From Hypomesus transpacificus (lineage: Eukaryota; Chordata; Actinopteri; Osmeriformes; Osmeridae): a stretch of DNA of 64,000 bases. The notes under the pieces were generated by a model. That model made no database searches. It was not told where the DNA came from and saw nothing but the letters and a program-made list of their open reading frames with translations. Of the stretch, positions 53,646 to 64,000 are shown piece by piece. Location: positions 4,076,932 to 4,140,931 of the forward strand of contig NC_061068.1 in assembly GCF_021917145.1 (NCBI RefSeq), in the 5' to 3' direction. Positions within the stretch are counted from its first letter, which is position 1, and each line of letters opens with the position of its first letter. The position numbers and the translations under genes were made by a program.

Positions 53646-54837
53646 TCTCTACCCAGTCTCCAGTGCCCCCTCTACCCAGTCTTCAGTGTCCCCTCTACCC
53701 AGTCTCCAGTGCCCCCTCTACCCAGTCTCCACTGCCCCCTCTACCCAGTCTCCAGTGCCCCCACTACCCAGTCTCCAGTGCCCCCCCTACCCAGTCTCCA
53801 GTGCCCCCACTACCCAGTCCCCAGTGCCCCCTCTATCCAGTCTCCATTATCCACTCTACCCAGTCTCCAGTGTCTCTCTACCCAGTTTCCAGTGCCCCCT
53901 CTATCCAGTCTCCAGTGCCCCCTCTACCCAGTCTTCAGTGTCCCCACTACCCAGTCTCCTTTGTCCCCACTACCCCGTCTCCATTGTCCCCTCTACCCAG
54001 TCTCCAGTGCCCCCTCTTTCCAGTCTCCAGTGCCCCCACTACCCAGTCTCAAGTGCCCCCTCTACCCAGTCTCCAGTGCCCCCTCTACCCAGTCTCCAGT
54101 GCCCCCACTACCCAGTGTCCAGTGCCCCCTCTATCCAGTCTCCAGTGTCCCCACTACCCAATCTCCAGTGCCCCCACTACCCAGTCTCCAGTGCCCCCTC
54201 TACCCAGTCTCCAGTGCCCCCACTACCCAGTATCCAGTGCCCCCTTCTACCCAGTCTCCAGTGTCCCCACTACCCAGTGTCCAGTGCCCCCACTACCAAG
54301 TCTCCAGTGCCCCCTATACCCAGTCTCTAGTGCCCCCTCTACCCAGTCTCCAGTGCCCCCACTACCCAGTCTCCAGTGCCCCCTCTACCCAGTCTCCAGT
54401 GCCCCCACTACCCAGTCTCCAGTGCCCCCTCTACCCAGTCTCCAGTGCCCCCTCTACCCAGTCTCCAGTGCCCCCACTACCCAGTGTCCAGTGCCCCCTC
54501 TATCCAGTCTCCAGTGTCCCCACTACCCAATCTCCAGTGCCCCCACTACCCAGTCTCCAGTGCCCCCTCTACCCAGTCTCCAGTGCCCCCACTACCCAGT
54601 ATCCAGTGCCCCCTTCTACCCAGTCTCCAGTGTCCCCACTACCCAGTGTCCAGTGCCCCCACTACCCAGTCTCCAGTGCCCCCTCTACCCAGTCTCTAGT
54701 GCCCCCTCTACCCAGTCTCCAGTGCCCCCACTACCCAGTCTCCAGTGCCCCCTCTACCCAGTCTCCAGTGCCCCCACTACCCAGTCTCCAGTGCCCCCAC
54801 TACCCAGTCTCCAGTGCCCCCTTTACCCAGTCTCCAG
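53646..54837 (+). repeat. 24-bp minisatellite open in all three forward frames
   Basis: About 49 copies of 'ccagtctccagtgccccctc' plus 'tacc' with single-base variants. All three plus frames stay open over much of the array, giving ORFs of 284, 444 and 464 codons with octapeptide repeats (QSPVPPLP, PVSSAPST, SLQCPLYP). A block around 54112-54330 recurs about 369 bp further on, including the rare variant 'ccccttctacccag'. Repetitive origin, low complexity and the absence of introns or conserved flanks argue against a gene. Confidence 0.93.
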
Positions 54838-57546
54838 GCTCTACAGCATCCCCGGCTACCTTTTCCCCCTTCACAACCCCCTTCAGCATTACCTTCCGGT
54901 TGCCCTCTAGACTCACTGTCTTTCAGCTGCTCTGTCCTTCAGCCTGGCCTCCCAGGTGCCCTCACCTCCTCTCCACCCTCCAGTGTCAAAGTACAAAGTT
55001 GTGAGGACATTGGTTTGTCCACAGACCAACATGGGAGCAACACAGGATGGCTGATCTGGGCCCAGTTTGGCTCTTTGATAAAGACAAGCTGGGGATCTGA
55101 TCCAGAACCAGCTCTCCACCCACTGCTGCCTCTCCCTGGAGATGACACTGTGTGGACACATGCAATGTGTTTACCTTCCAACGGGCCTTTTACGGTAGCT
55201 GGGTTCATGTGTTTGTCCTGTCAGTCACCTGCCCAATGACACAGATTCGATATTGTCATCCTGTCCCCCTGGCTTGAACAAGTTCTGAACTTGGATGCCT
55301 TGATAGATAGAGGTGAGGGGGACGAGAGAGCAAACAAAAACATTGCCAAGTGTTATAGCACAGCTTGAGTTTACTCTTGGTTTCCCAACTTTCTCTTTGC
55401 TTTGGGCTGCTTTAGGGTCATTCACCTGAAATATAATGTGTAGACAACCTGGAAACATATGCCAGGTGTTGGTTGCGTTCAAGCCGAGTGGGGGTAATGC
55501 TATTCTCTGGTAGCTCACTAGGGGGTGATGAGTAGCCAGTGGAGGAAGGATAACAACAGCTACTCCTTTACTCCAACAGCAACCCTGTGGACAATTTGGA
55601 CCATTGAGAATCTCTGACTGAATTTAAAGTTGATTGTATGGACCGTACGGAATGCATTTAGAAAAATCTGAGATGTCTCCCCCCAATAAACAAGAGCCTA
55701 TTTAGTTCCTTATTGATTACAGCCGAGACCACATTGACCATCTACAGTTACATTATTTTGTCATTGTCAGTAAGGTGAGCTAATGTGGATGCAAAGAAAC
55801 AAACAATAACTGCCTGTCAAAATAAATAAATAAATAAAGGATGGTTGGGTGTTAGTTCCTTTCCAATTCAGTAGGTGGCGCTGTGCTGTGTAGATGAAGG
55901 ATGACATGTACTTGTGCTAATTCTTGAGCAGTTTCTTTATTAGTAGATGAGTTTGAGATGTGTCCAATGGATGGGAGTATGGTGTAGTGTTTGTGTCTTC
56001 ATTATTACCCAAGACTTCCCTTCACAGAGCTTTTAATTCTGCAGTCACCTCCCACTCAATGAGCCCACGAGGGTCTGCCCCCCTCTCTCCTTTCTGCTGG
56101 GTAGAGGATAAAACAAGAGGCCTGTCAACTGTCTTGAATAAGATGACTTCTTTATGTGTTGCCATAATGTCTTCATACTGCTGTCGAGGTAAACAAATTG
56201 ATTAAACCCAGATGTGAAAGCGAGAAAGAACTGAGCTTGAGTATGCCCTCTAGTGCTTGTTGGTGATAATGTCTCCAGTTCAGATCCAAAGGTTAGCTGT
56301 GTAAGAAAAGACTCCGTTTTGTAATATCACTAACGTGGCACGCGCACACACGCGCGTGCAAGGAGGGAGGAGTACACACATACGCATGCCTTGGTTCTGC
56401 TTTTGTCCCACTCTGTTCTCCTTCCTTCCAGGGCAGCTAGGAGCACTGGCAGCCACACCAGCAGCGCCCCGAGGAGGCTGAGTCCCTGGGCTCGTCCCTG
56501 GGTGCATGCCGTGGGGAGGAAAGCCATCTGTTCTGCATGTTTTGACTGTACATTGGGGATCTTTGCAGAGGAAACTCGCGCGAGCACAAACCAAGGCCCA
56601 GGAGAGGAGTACCGAACAGTGCCCCAGGACATCGAATCCAGGACCTTCTTGTTGTGATGGGGCAGTTGTCGTGGAAGTTTTTGAGATAATCATTGAAGCT
56701 GAAGTCGGGTGAAGTCATAATAACGTTACCAACATAACATCATCGACACACAAACATAAGATAATAACACAAAGACAATTCCACACAGCTCCATCTAGAA
56801 TTCTAGAATGGGACCGGAAGAATCCAGCCCACTAGCACTACCCAGCTGATGGGCCTGAACCTCCCCAAGAAAATTCTTCAATAGACCATTTTATAGATAC
56901 GACAGTTCTCAAAAGTCATTGGTCCATCCTACAGACATGCAGCTATACCAAATCTCTTCTGTTATTGGTTAACTACTCAGAACAATACAGTTGAATCCAC
57001 ATTGTCTTCAGACCAACTGTCTTCCCCCCAGGTGATAAGAACTCTTCCAGGTCACCCAGACTTCTTGTGTCCTAGACTTCACGTCTCCTAGTTAGGTGTC
57101 ATAAAACTAGAGGTGGATTCTATGCCAAAGGAGTTGAATCAACATTCATTGTATCAAGCTTTTTAGCCAACTGTAAACTTCTTTTAAAACGCCTTCATTG
57201 TACAAATGACAAATTTCTTTCACATCAGTACATGAAGCAGTCCTTGTAGCAAGCCTCAACAGTTTACAGCTCGTTATTAATCATTTATTTTCTGACTTTG
57301 ATAGAATTTTTTCTTGTTGTGCTTGGATTGGTCTGCTTACAATGACTAACTGCACAGTAAGCAAGTAGTAGCTAGCTGGAGAACCATGATGTACCTTGTG
57401 TTTTCACAGAATAGTATTGCATGTGCTGTAGTATCGTTCAGAATAACTCATACACCCAGACTGAGAGCTGAGACGAGTCCCACCACTTCATTTATCTGCT
57501 TCAAGGGGAAAAAAATATGCAGGATAGAAATGTGTCTTCCGTCATT

Positions 57547-57640
57547 GGCCGGATTTCCCAGATTCGTTAAGAAGCTCTTAACGCTAAGAACTTCTTAAGA
57601 ACGTTCGAAGAGCGCTCTAGAACGCTCTGCGAACCCGGCC
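57547..57640. mobile_element. MITE-like palindromic element
   Basis: Ends GGCCGGATT and AACCCGGCC form a 9-bp inverted repeat with one mismatch. The interior is a run of 'ttaagaag' and 'cttaagaacg' palindromic pieces. No clear target duplication is seen. Confidence 0.5.
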
Positions 57641-58139
57641 CTTGTCATAAACCAGATTGAAATTCAAACGCTCGTGTGTGGCCTGTCTTACTTGAAACTT
57701 ACAAAAGACAACAATGTAGCCTCTGCTTACGCTCATCCCCTATATATAGCTCAGAGAGTGGAGCTGCAATATTGCCATGACTATGTGTCCAACCATGAGC
57801 CCAAGACCAGCGCGTTACCTGCTACTGCGGAGAGCATGCCACAGGATGTTCTCAGTGTGCCCTTAAAAGGTGCTCTTTCGCTACATAGATTTATTTATTC
57901 AAGTCATTCTTAGCCTCATCTCTTACCAACATGGTACCTTAATGTCGTTTTCTTCCAAGTGTGGGAGTTAAAGGTCACTGGGTCCCTAAATAGTTCATAG
58001 ATTCCTTCCACTGTGTGTAAATACGGTTACCTGTATCATAAACAGACTATGACAAATCTAAGAGGGAGGTAAATCATTGAGTGCTTCATAAAGGCACAAC
58101 ATATCCATGTTGGCCAATATCCATCCATAGAATCTAAAT

Positions 58140-58240
58140 TTGGTTTTATTCGCCATGTAGGTTTACACAAACTTGGAATTTACTGTGGCCGGAAGGTGCA
58201 AACAATCAACATATACGGATCTTTAATTAAAAAGTAGAAA
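58140..58240 (-). mobile_element. Possible LINE 3'UTR fragment
   Basis: Contains 'ttattcgccatgtaggttta' and 'ggaatttactgtggccggaa', resembling a widespread fish LINE-associated segment. Identification is from memory of the motif only. Confidence 0.35.
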
Positions 58241-58416
58241 AATACAGTAGTCTAACTAATCCTAAGAACTAATAATAAAAAAAATCTAAAAAGCATATAG
58301 CATGTGTTTCTCCTGTTAACAGTAATATCCTTATCAACGTGAATACAGCATCAGTGTAATCTTACCAGTGTGTGAAAGATATGTATGAGGAGAACCAGTA
58401 AACACAAGATAAAAGG

Positions 58417-58992
58417 TTTATTATAAAAATAGAAGACATGCCTTACAGTGCCATTTTGTTTTTAAAAAAAAACAAGTTTGGAGACTGGTGGAGGACACAA
58501 CTATGGTTGTGAGAGAAATAACAACAGTATAGAAGAAGTGTGAAAGGATACAAATCAAAATAGGCCAATCACCGGCTTTCATCTCGCTGTGATAAGAACC
58601 AAAGTGATGCCTTTGGAAGACAAAAGGAAGATGCATTCAAAATTGGTCAGTCCCAGACACTCAGCATGATAGTCTAGTTTGTTCGTTCGATAATGGTTTC
58701 AGGATAAAATCAAAACAACCCTTTAATAGCCTGTCTGATGTGGTTCTATTTCCTGTATGTATCTTTCATGTTTACAAGTGATGAATTTGTCCTTTCTACT
58801 TTGACAGTGAAATATATGTATATGCTCATTACTGGCTAAATGAATGATTGATTGATGCTGATGATACAGCACATTGGAGTACACGGCAGGTTACATATCA
58901 AATGAGAAAACGTTCTAGTCAAACTCCCTTGACAACTGCAAGGTTCAGTGAGTCACGTAAGACCATGGATGAACATTAACCCCACACCAGTC
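58417..58992 (-). other. 3'UTR of the NAT8-like gene
   Basis: Runs from the stop codon at 58993 to an AATAAA (minus strand) at 58417-58422, the first well-formed signal. No other ORF of note is present. Confidence 0.55.
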
Positions 58993-59688
58993 TTATTCCT
59001 GTATCTGTTTCTCCATTTTGAGAATATGAACTCCTGATAGCTTAGTTATCCAATCAGGAGCATGCGTCTCTCTGTGTGTGTGGACACACGTGAATCCCAT
59101 CTTCTTATAAAGGGCCACAGCAGCCGTCTGGGTGGAGCTGGTCTCCAGGACAACCTTGGAGAAGCCATGCTCCTTGCAGAAGTCGATGACCGTCTGAGCC
59201 AATCTGGAACCCAGGCCCATCCGTCGGCACGATGATGAGATGATCATCCTAAACAGCTCCCCATACCGCTCCCCTGTTCCCTCGGCTGCGCTCTGTTTGG
59301 CCACTACGGCCACCATACCCATGACCTCCGACCTTCCATCCACCTCAGCCTCCGCCACCCAGAAGCAGTTGTCTGGCTGACTCAGGTAGCAGCCAGGTAT
59401 ATCCAGCATGTCTGTACGCAGCCTCTCTCTGACAAAGCTGTCGTATAGCTCATAACAGCAGTAGTAGACCAGCGCCACCCATGCCCCCGCCAGCAGCAGG
59501 GCACAGAGCGGGGCCCCCCCTCCCAGGTGGTGGCCAACAGCAGACAGACCCAGGGTGATAACCAGGTACAGCGGCCGGGTCATAGCATTGCGGAACGATG
59601 GTCCGATATGCTCCAGGATGCCGTCGCTGAAAAGGACCAAGACAGCGTCCTTGTCCAATGGACGGTAACGTCTAATCACCAGCTGCAT
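58993..59688 (-). CDS. NAT8-like (camello family) N-acetyltransferase
   Basis: A 231-aa protein encoded in a single exon, as in the NAT8/camello family of ER/Golgi membrane acetyltransferases. Mammalian NAT8 acetylates cysteine S-conjugates, and other members acetylate protein lysines. N-terminal part IRRYRPLDKDAV, then a hydrophobic hairpin (about residues 38-80, LYLVITLGLSAV and LCALLLAGAWVALVYYC). The luminal/cytosolic GNAT domain follows, with FWVAEAEVDG, the acetyl-CoA loop R-x-x-G-x-G (Arg155 to Gly160, RRMGLG), LETSSTQTAAVALY and KKMGF. A TTTTTAG acceptor lies 2 nt upstream of the ATG, so a 5' noncoding exon is expected (candidate donor at 59964). Which NAT8 paralogue it is cannot be told, so no symbol is given. 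Confidence 0.92.
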   Translation of the reverse strand: MQLVIRRYRPLDKDAVLVLFSDGILEHIGPSFRNAMTRPLYLVITLGLSAVGHHLGGGAPLCALLLAGAWVALVYYCCYELYDSFVRERLRTDMLDIPGCYLSQPDNCFWVAEAEVDGRSEVMGMVAVVAKQSAAEGTGERYGELFRMIISSSCRRMGLGSRLAQTVIDFCKEHGFSKVVLETSSTQTAAVALYKKMGFTCVHTHRETHAPDWITKLSGVHILKMEKQIQE

Positions 59689-59758
59689 GACTAAAAAGAA
59701 TGACAGGCTAGATGTTAGACACCAACATCATCATCATCTCTAACATGACTACAAGATA

Positions 59759-59836
59759 TCAGACATCCCAAGTCTCCCGGAAGTTCCGGGAGACACCTCC
59801 CGGAAATGAGTCTCTGCAAGTTGGGATGTCTGAGAT
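59759..59836. mobile_element. Short MITE in the NAT8-like 5' intron
   Basis: 'agacatcccaa' at the left and 'ttgggatgtct' at the right form a perfect inverted repeat about 75 bp apart. The interior holds a second palindrome, CTCCCGGAAGTTCCGGGAG. No coding capacity. Confidence 0.6.
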
Positions 59837-59963
59837 ATGGTCGGACACCATTTCGGCTAATCGTTGTCATCAATTTGTAGTCAATATAGTTCACAAAGAA
59901 AATTGAAATAGTTTGATGCTTACTTGATACGATTAAACATCTGTCGCTAAAGAAGGTTCTTAC

Positions 59964-60060
59964 CGTTTCGCTGAAGTGGCTGTCCGTGGTTTTCTTTTAA
60001 AGTTCCAGCGTAACGATGTAAAAATAAAACGAAAGATCCCAGTTACAAACTTGACACGGT
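59964..60060 (-). other. Candidate 5' noncoding exon of the NAT8-like gene
   Basis: The minus strand shows AAACG|GTAAGA, a good donor, with the exon's 3' edge at 59964. Spliced to the acceptor at 59691 it would give a leader for the NAT8-like ORF. The 5' limit is not visible and is set arbitrarily. Confidence 0.4.
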
Positions 60061-60373
60061 AGAAGTTTGACGAAGCTTGATAACAAGCTTCTACCTTTTA
60101 ACGCTAAATTTTAAGCTACGGCTATTGTGGTTTACTTGGGTCCAAAGGTTCACATGACTGCGGGAGTTTTAGACTAAGTTTTCGTAAAGCTGAATAAAAC
60201 AAATAGCCCACAGCACGTCGTTAGGCCTTGCTTCCTTCTGACTATGGATCCAAACAGCGGGACGATACAAAAAATATTCTCTACAAATCAAAGGCTCACA
60301 CTGAAAGCCCCAGAAGCATATTCAAGTTGTCCAACCTCTGGTTCACTTCAACCGAGCATGTGTTCAGAAGCAG

Positions 60374-60385
60374 GATCACGTGATC
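60374..60385. promoter_or_regulatory. Palindromic E-box GATCACGTGATC
   Basis: Perfect 12-bp palindrome containing TCACGTGA, a USF/TFEB-type E-box, between the divergently transcribed NAT8-like gene and the cotransporter gene. Function is inferred only from the motif and its position. Confidence 0.35.
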
Positions 60386-61905
60386 GCGTCCCAGGGGTTG
60401 GGGTCACCGCGGTCACTTAATCTGGCTACATGAATGTATTAATTTACATTTAATTTACATTTGAACTATATTGAATACAAATTGATGACAACGATTAGCC
60501 GAAATGATGTTACAAAGTCCACAAAAATGATGTGGGTTACCCGGCCATATCTTGTAGTCATGTTTGAGACGATGTTGATGTTGTGTTCTTGTATTCTTTT
60601 ATTTTATTATCTTTTAATCAGTGCACCTGAGGAGGATTGCCTCCAATTTAGTTGTACAGTTTACAATGACAATATAGATATTCAATTATATTCTATATAG
60701 CCTATTCTATTTTATTCTATTTTAATTGAGATGTGTTTATCCAAAGCCAATAGATGGTACAACGGTCCAGGTTCAGAAGTGGACATTTCTAACAACAGCA
60801 TATAATCATTTTCAACGAATACAAAATTATTAGGCTACATTTTTGTAATTCAAAAATAAAACTGTGTTTATGGTTAATGTTTTCCCAGCTAGAGATCATG
60901 GCTACTTAACAGAGACTTTAGCCTCTCCTATGTTGACAAGTAGGCTACTGTTGCCACCGGAGGAGACGGTCATCCTATTGGCTTACAGTCTGTGCTGATT
61001 AGCATACGGGTTTACAGTTTATGCTCGTGTATTTTCATTGTGTACGTGTAATGTTGTGTCCATGTTCATTTGATCATTGTTGTGTTACATGAGAAAGGGT
61101 TTAAGTCATTGAATGTGCTGGGAACTGATGTTACCATGACATATTTGGAAATCTGATTTGATAAAGGATTTTCCGTTTACAATTAGAATGGGGAAAACTA
61201 AGCTTTTAAACAGTATTCCTGGGGTCGTGCGGTCCACGGGAAACAGGGAAATTTACGGGAAACGGAAAATCTATCGGCCTAAATAGTAGATTACGGAATG
61301 CTTTTTTATGGTTCAAGGCAGCTATATAGGATTATTTAACAGAAATCAGGTTATCTAATTACCTTGACAAATATAATCCTACACAATGCTGTTAAATATT
61401 TTTCCCAAACATATCTACAGTAAACAAAGCTCACATAGCTTGACTTGGGGAGACAGAGACATAAATAATATAGAGGCCGAAAAGAACACATCTGTAGGGC
61501 ATTGAGAGTCTATATCCTGTCTAGTCTAGCGTTTAGTCAAGCTCCCATCATCCCCAGGCGTGTAACCTGCCGAACCCGGGCGCTAGGACCTGGATGCACA
61601 GCGGCGTCCAGACACCGGTTGATGAGATAGCGCTTGATTCCAGAATCACATCTAGTGAACACCGAAAGCCGCAGTTCCTCACTAGACGTAGACGGTAGGG
61701 CACTTGTTGTCAACGTTAGAAAAACTGGTGAATGACACCAAGACCCTCTTTAGAGAGTCTCAAGAAACCTCGTGTGTAGCTGATAAAATAGCCTATCTGT
61801 CTGTGTCTTCATCATCCTCGGTGAATTCCTTCACCGGGAGGCGCCAATACAAGAGGATAAAAGACCCGCCGCTCGTCTCTCCACGACGAGGCTGCCGGTG
61901 ACACC
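60386..61905. other. Divergent intergenic/promoter region
   Basis: Between the NAT8-like 5' region and the cotransporter start codon. The right part, from about 61550, is GC-richer and probably includes the promoter and 5'UTR of the plus-strand gene. An upstream ORF of 65 codons (61704-61901) ends 4 bp before the main ATG. No TATA box was identified. Confidence 0.45.
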
Positions 61906-62071
61906 ATGAGCCAGAGGTTTACCGTGACCGCTTTCTCCAAAAGCGACGGAGACCGGTGTGGCGGAGAGATCCAGGGCGAGGTGAACCAGCTGTTTGAGGG
62001 AGACGAGCCCACGACCAGCTCGGCTAACAGAAACGAGGAGGCTGCCAATGCCGAAGTGGTGGTGCTGAAAG
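61906..62071 (+). CDS. slc12a5: K-Cl cotransporter first coding exon, probably slc12a5 (KCC2a)
   Basis: ATG at 61906 opens MSQRFTVTAFSKSDGD...; the frame stays open for 55 codons plus one base to a donor AAAG|GTAGGA at 62072. Human KCC2a starts MSRRFTVTS, encoded by its own first exon that joins the shared body at a Gly-Asp. Here the split Gly codon (G|) fits that junction. Residues 4-7 (RFTV) form the SPAK/OSR1 kinase docking motif. KCC2 is the neuronal chloride extruder of the plasma membrane. The 12-TM body is outside the window, so the call rests on about ten residues, the phase and 20q synteny. Another KCC gene (KCC3/KCC4-like) is the alternative. Confidence 0.65.
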
Positions 62072-64000
62072 GTAGGATGCTACAATGCACTGGTCTTGGT
62101 GCTTGTCTGTCTGGCTGCCGCTGGCTGCCGCCACCGTGTCGGATGACAGATGTGTGTGATTGGAATTTTAAATGACCTAGACTGTCCTGAGGAGTGGCGC
62201 CGGTCAACAAAGGTTGTCATTTGCCCAAGCCCCACATGTCTTCACGCTGCTACAGGTGCATTGCGCAAAACTACTTTTCCAGTGTTGTTTCATGTGGTTG
62301 ACATCAACCGTGAAGTTAACTGAGAAGATTCTAGAGTTCCGTCTCTGTCCAGTCTGCATGTGATGAAACTATTTATGATCTCGTAGCATATTGGCTTGTA
62401 ACAAGCTGTATCACAAAGAGGTCATATGAGTGTATGTGATTTGTTAACAGTAGAGTCGTGGCCTGTTGACGTTGTTGTTGCAAGTGAAGCCTGAAGGTCT
62501 CTTTTGTCCCTGTTCTTAAGTTCTGATCAGGCGGTCATTTAGACAAGCTTTCATTCATTCGTCAAGACCACAATGAGACACAGACAACTAGGTCTGTATG
62601 GGCACAACACACCTTTCCCCCCCCCCCCCCTCTCTCTCTCCCCCCCTCTCTCTCATCCTCTCTCCATCTCCCCCTCTCTCTCTCCCCTCTCTCCACCCCC
62701 GTTAGATCAATTCCCCCCAGGGTGCCATTGTCTGGTGTTGTTCGTCCTGTACCATGCCATTGGAATGGATGCAGACATGTTTGAAACACCTTGTTGCAGA
62801 TGGTAGTGTTATTCAAAGAGTGTTTGGCCGGCATGTCTCAATCAAACATCTCCTGTCTGTCAGTGACCTTCAAGGGCTGAAGTCAGTGTGGCATACACAT
62901 GCTTTGCATTATTTAAGGTCTCCTCCTCCAGGCCCACCAGCGGAATCCCCCCATGCTCGTTCTGTAGCACCAGCGTACTGGGCCACGGTGTGGGGCCGGG
63001 GAGTGGAAAGCAACTGGTGTGTCGATGTAACCAAGCTCAAGTGGTTCAACAGTTCTGTCTGTGACATGGCTGAGGAGACTGTCGACTGAGGAAGTCGTGT
63101 TGAGGGTTTTATCTCTAAAAGGGTGTGTGTTTGCAGTGTGTGTGTGCGTGTGTGTGTGTCTCAGTCAGATGTCCCCAGACTGAGTCCAGTGGAGCAGCCG
63201 GGGAGGAATGACAGCAGCACTAAGGTGCATCACAGTGACACCTGTTCCCCCAGAGTGCAGATCAGGCTCGCTCATCCCCATGGACCAGGTACAATGAACA
63301 GATTAGAATAGAACGCTCACTCAACATATATGTTCCATCTTTATGGAATCGGATCCCTCTCACGGCTGTGTAGATAAGTGAAAAGGCCCACAGGAGATTG
63401 GCTGGGGAAGGTTCTGGAATACGTTAAGTCCTGTAAAACCTCCTCTCCCAGATCAGTATTCCTGTGCTCCATATTAAAGCTGCTCTCTTCCCGACAGTTG
63501 ATCTTATCAAGCAGGCCCGTTAGCTTCCAGTTCCACTGTACTTGGGCTTACTGCTGTGTGTGAAAAAGGCATCCAGGGGAAATAGGACTGGCAGGCCCTG
63601 TAATAGCTCGTGTTGCAGCTGAACCGTTTTATGTGTTAGTGTTGGTTGAGTAGGTGGTGAGCGCTCCATAGATAGATCCGTGCTGATTGCAGGTCGAGCT
63701 GGCATCTCTTCGTTTGGCAGATTGGTTGTCCGTCATGGCCGCCGCCTGGAAATGAGCGTGTCATTAAGAATCCGCTCCGTCAGGTGAGTGTCTGCCTCTG
63801 ACTCATCAGTGGGATCCCCAGACTCCGCCTCCTTCCCCCAGCAGACTCCGCCTCCTTCCCCCAGCAGCTCCCCCCACTTGACTCGACCCAATCCAGACAT
63901 GTTTTCCACCCCTGAATGAGATTGGGGGGAACTGAGGCTAAGGCTGGGTAGAGCCTCTCCCACCCCCCCACCCCCCTCCACCCCCTCCACCCACCCACCA
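62072..64000 (+). other. Intron 1 of the cotransporter gene (partial)
   Basis: No second coding exon resembling the GDGNPKESSPF segment of KCC2 is visible before the window ends. Contains a C-rich/CT-rich tract at 62617-62700 and a GT run near 63120-63160. I looked for a KCC2b-type start (MLNN...) and did not find one. Confidence 0.5.

Larger units (their letters stand above)
54838..58416. other. Intergenic DNA between minisatellite and NAT8-like gene
   Basis: No gene recognised with confidence. It contains a GC-rich block at 56330-56720 with a minus-strand signal-peptide-like ORF (see findings), a palindromic MITE-like element (57547-57640) and a LINE-tail-like segment (58140-58240). Confidence 0.45.

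Noticed and set aside
53476-55004. Three overlapping plus-strand ORFs of 284-464 codons
   Set aside because: They are translations of a 24-bp minisatellite in all three frames, with no non-repetitive conserved part.
62072-64000. KCC2b alternative first exon in intron 1
   Set aside because: No ATG-led frame resembling MLNN...DGD with a following donor was found.

Overview
The window is nuclear DNA from a vertebrate, almost certainly a ray-finned (teleost) fish. The evidence is intron-split genes with GT/AG borders, long CA/GA microsatellites, hAT-like and SINE/LINE repeats, and proteins close to but clearly diverged from mammalian orthologues. A tRNA-derived SINE with the tail 'gtcgctctggataagagcg' occurs in four near-complete copies. 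I associate this tail with lower euteleosts such as smelts, but that is inference. Human orthologues of all the recognised genes except the NAT8-like one lie on chromosome 20q, so this is a conserved but rearranged 20q-type block.

Layout. (1) 1-7075: a tandem satellite of about 171/177 bp per unit carrying TTAGGG-type hexamers, with higher-order structure. It looks subtelomeric or interstitial-telomeric. (2) 7076-9800: a transition zone with a broken minus-strand ORF series, a LINE 3' end, and one diverged, inverted copy of the satellite unit. (3) 12.49-26.2 kb, minus: a complete src gene (542 aa, 11 coding exons, long 3'UTR), including an 18-nt neuronal N1 microexon and an odd tandem duplication of the exon 5 splice donor. 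(4) 27.1-28.1 kb, minus: manbal (85 aa), next to src as in human. (5) 29.0-36.5 kb, minus: nfatc2, nine coding exons plus an alternative last exon. (6) 38.0-44.8 kb, minus: complete cyp24a1 (514 aa, 11 coding exons plus a 3'UTR exon) with a TATA box and a DR3 vitamin D response element upstream. (7) 44.9-58.4 kb: a repeat-rich stretch without a recognisable gene, holding several minisatellites. (8) 58.4-60.1 kb, minus: an intronless-coding NAT8-like acetyltransferase. (9) From 61.9 kb, plus: the first exon of a K-Cl cotransporter, best read as the KCC2a start of slc12a5, running out of the window.

The genes do not form an operon-like unit. Shared themes are signalling (Src; NFAT downstream of calcineurin), vitamin D catabolism (CYP24A1) and neuronal chloride export (KCC2). 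The most interesting points are: Gly at CYP24A1 position 326, a residue known to switch 24- versus 23-hydroxylation; the repeated splice donors in src; the src N1 microexon; the inverted diverged satellite copy; and a hAT MITE ending 14 bp from an nfatc2 splice donor. Exon borders were assigned by eye from splice consensus, reading frame and remembered family exon lengths, not by alignment software.
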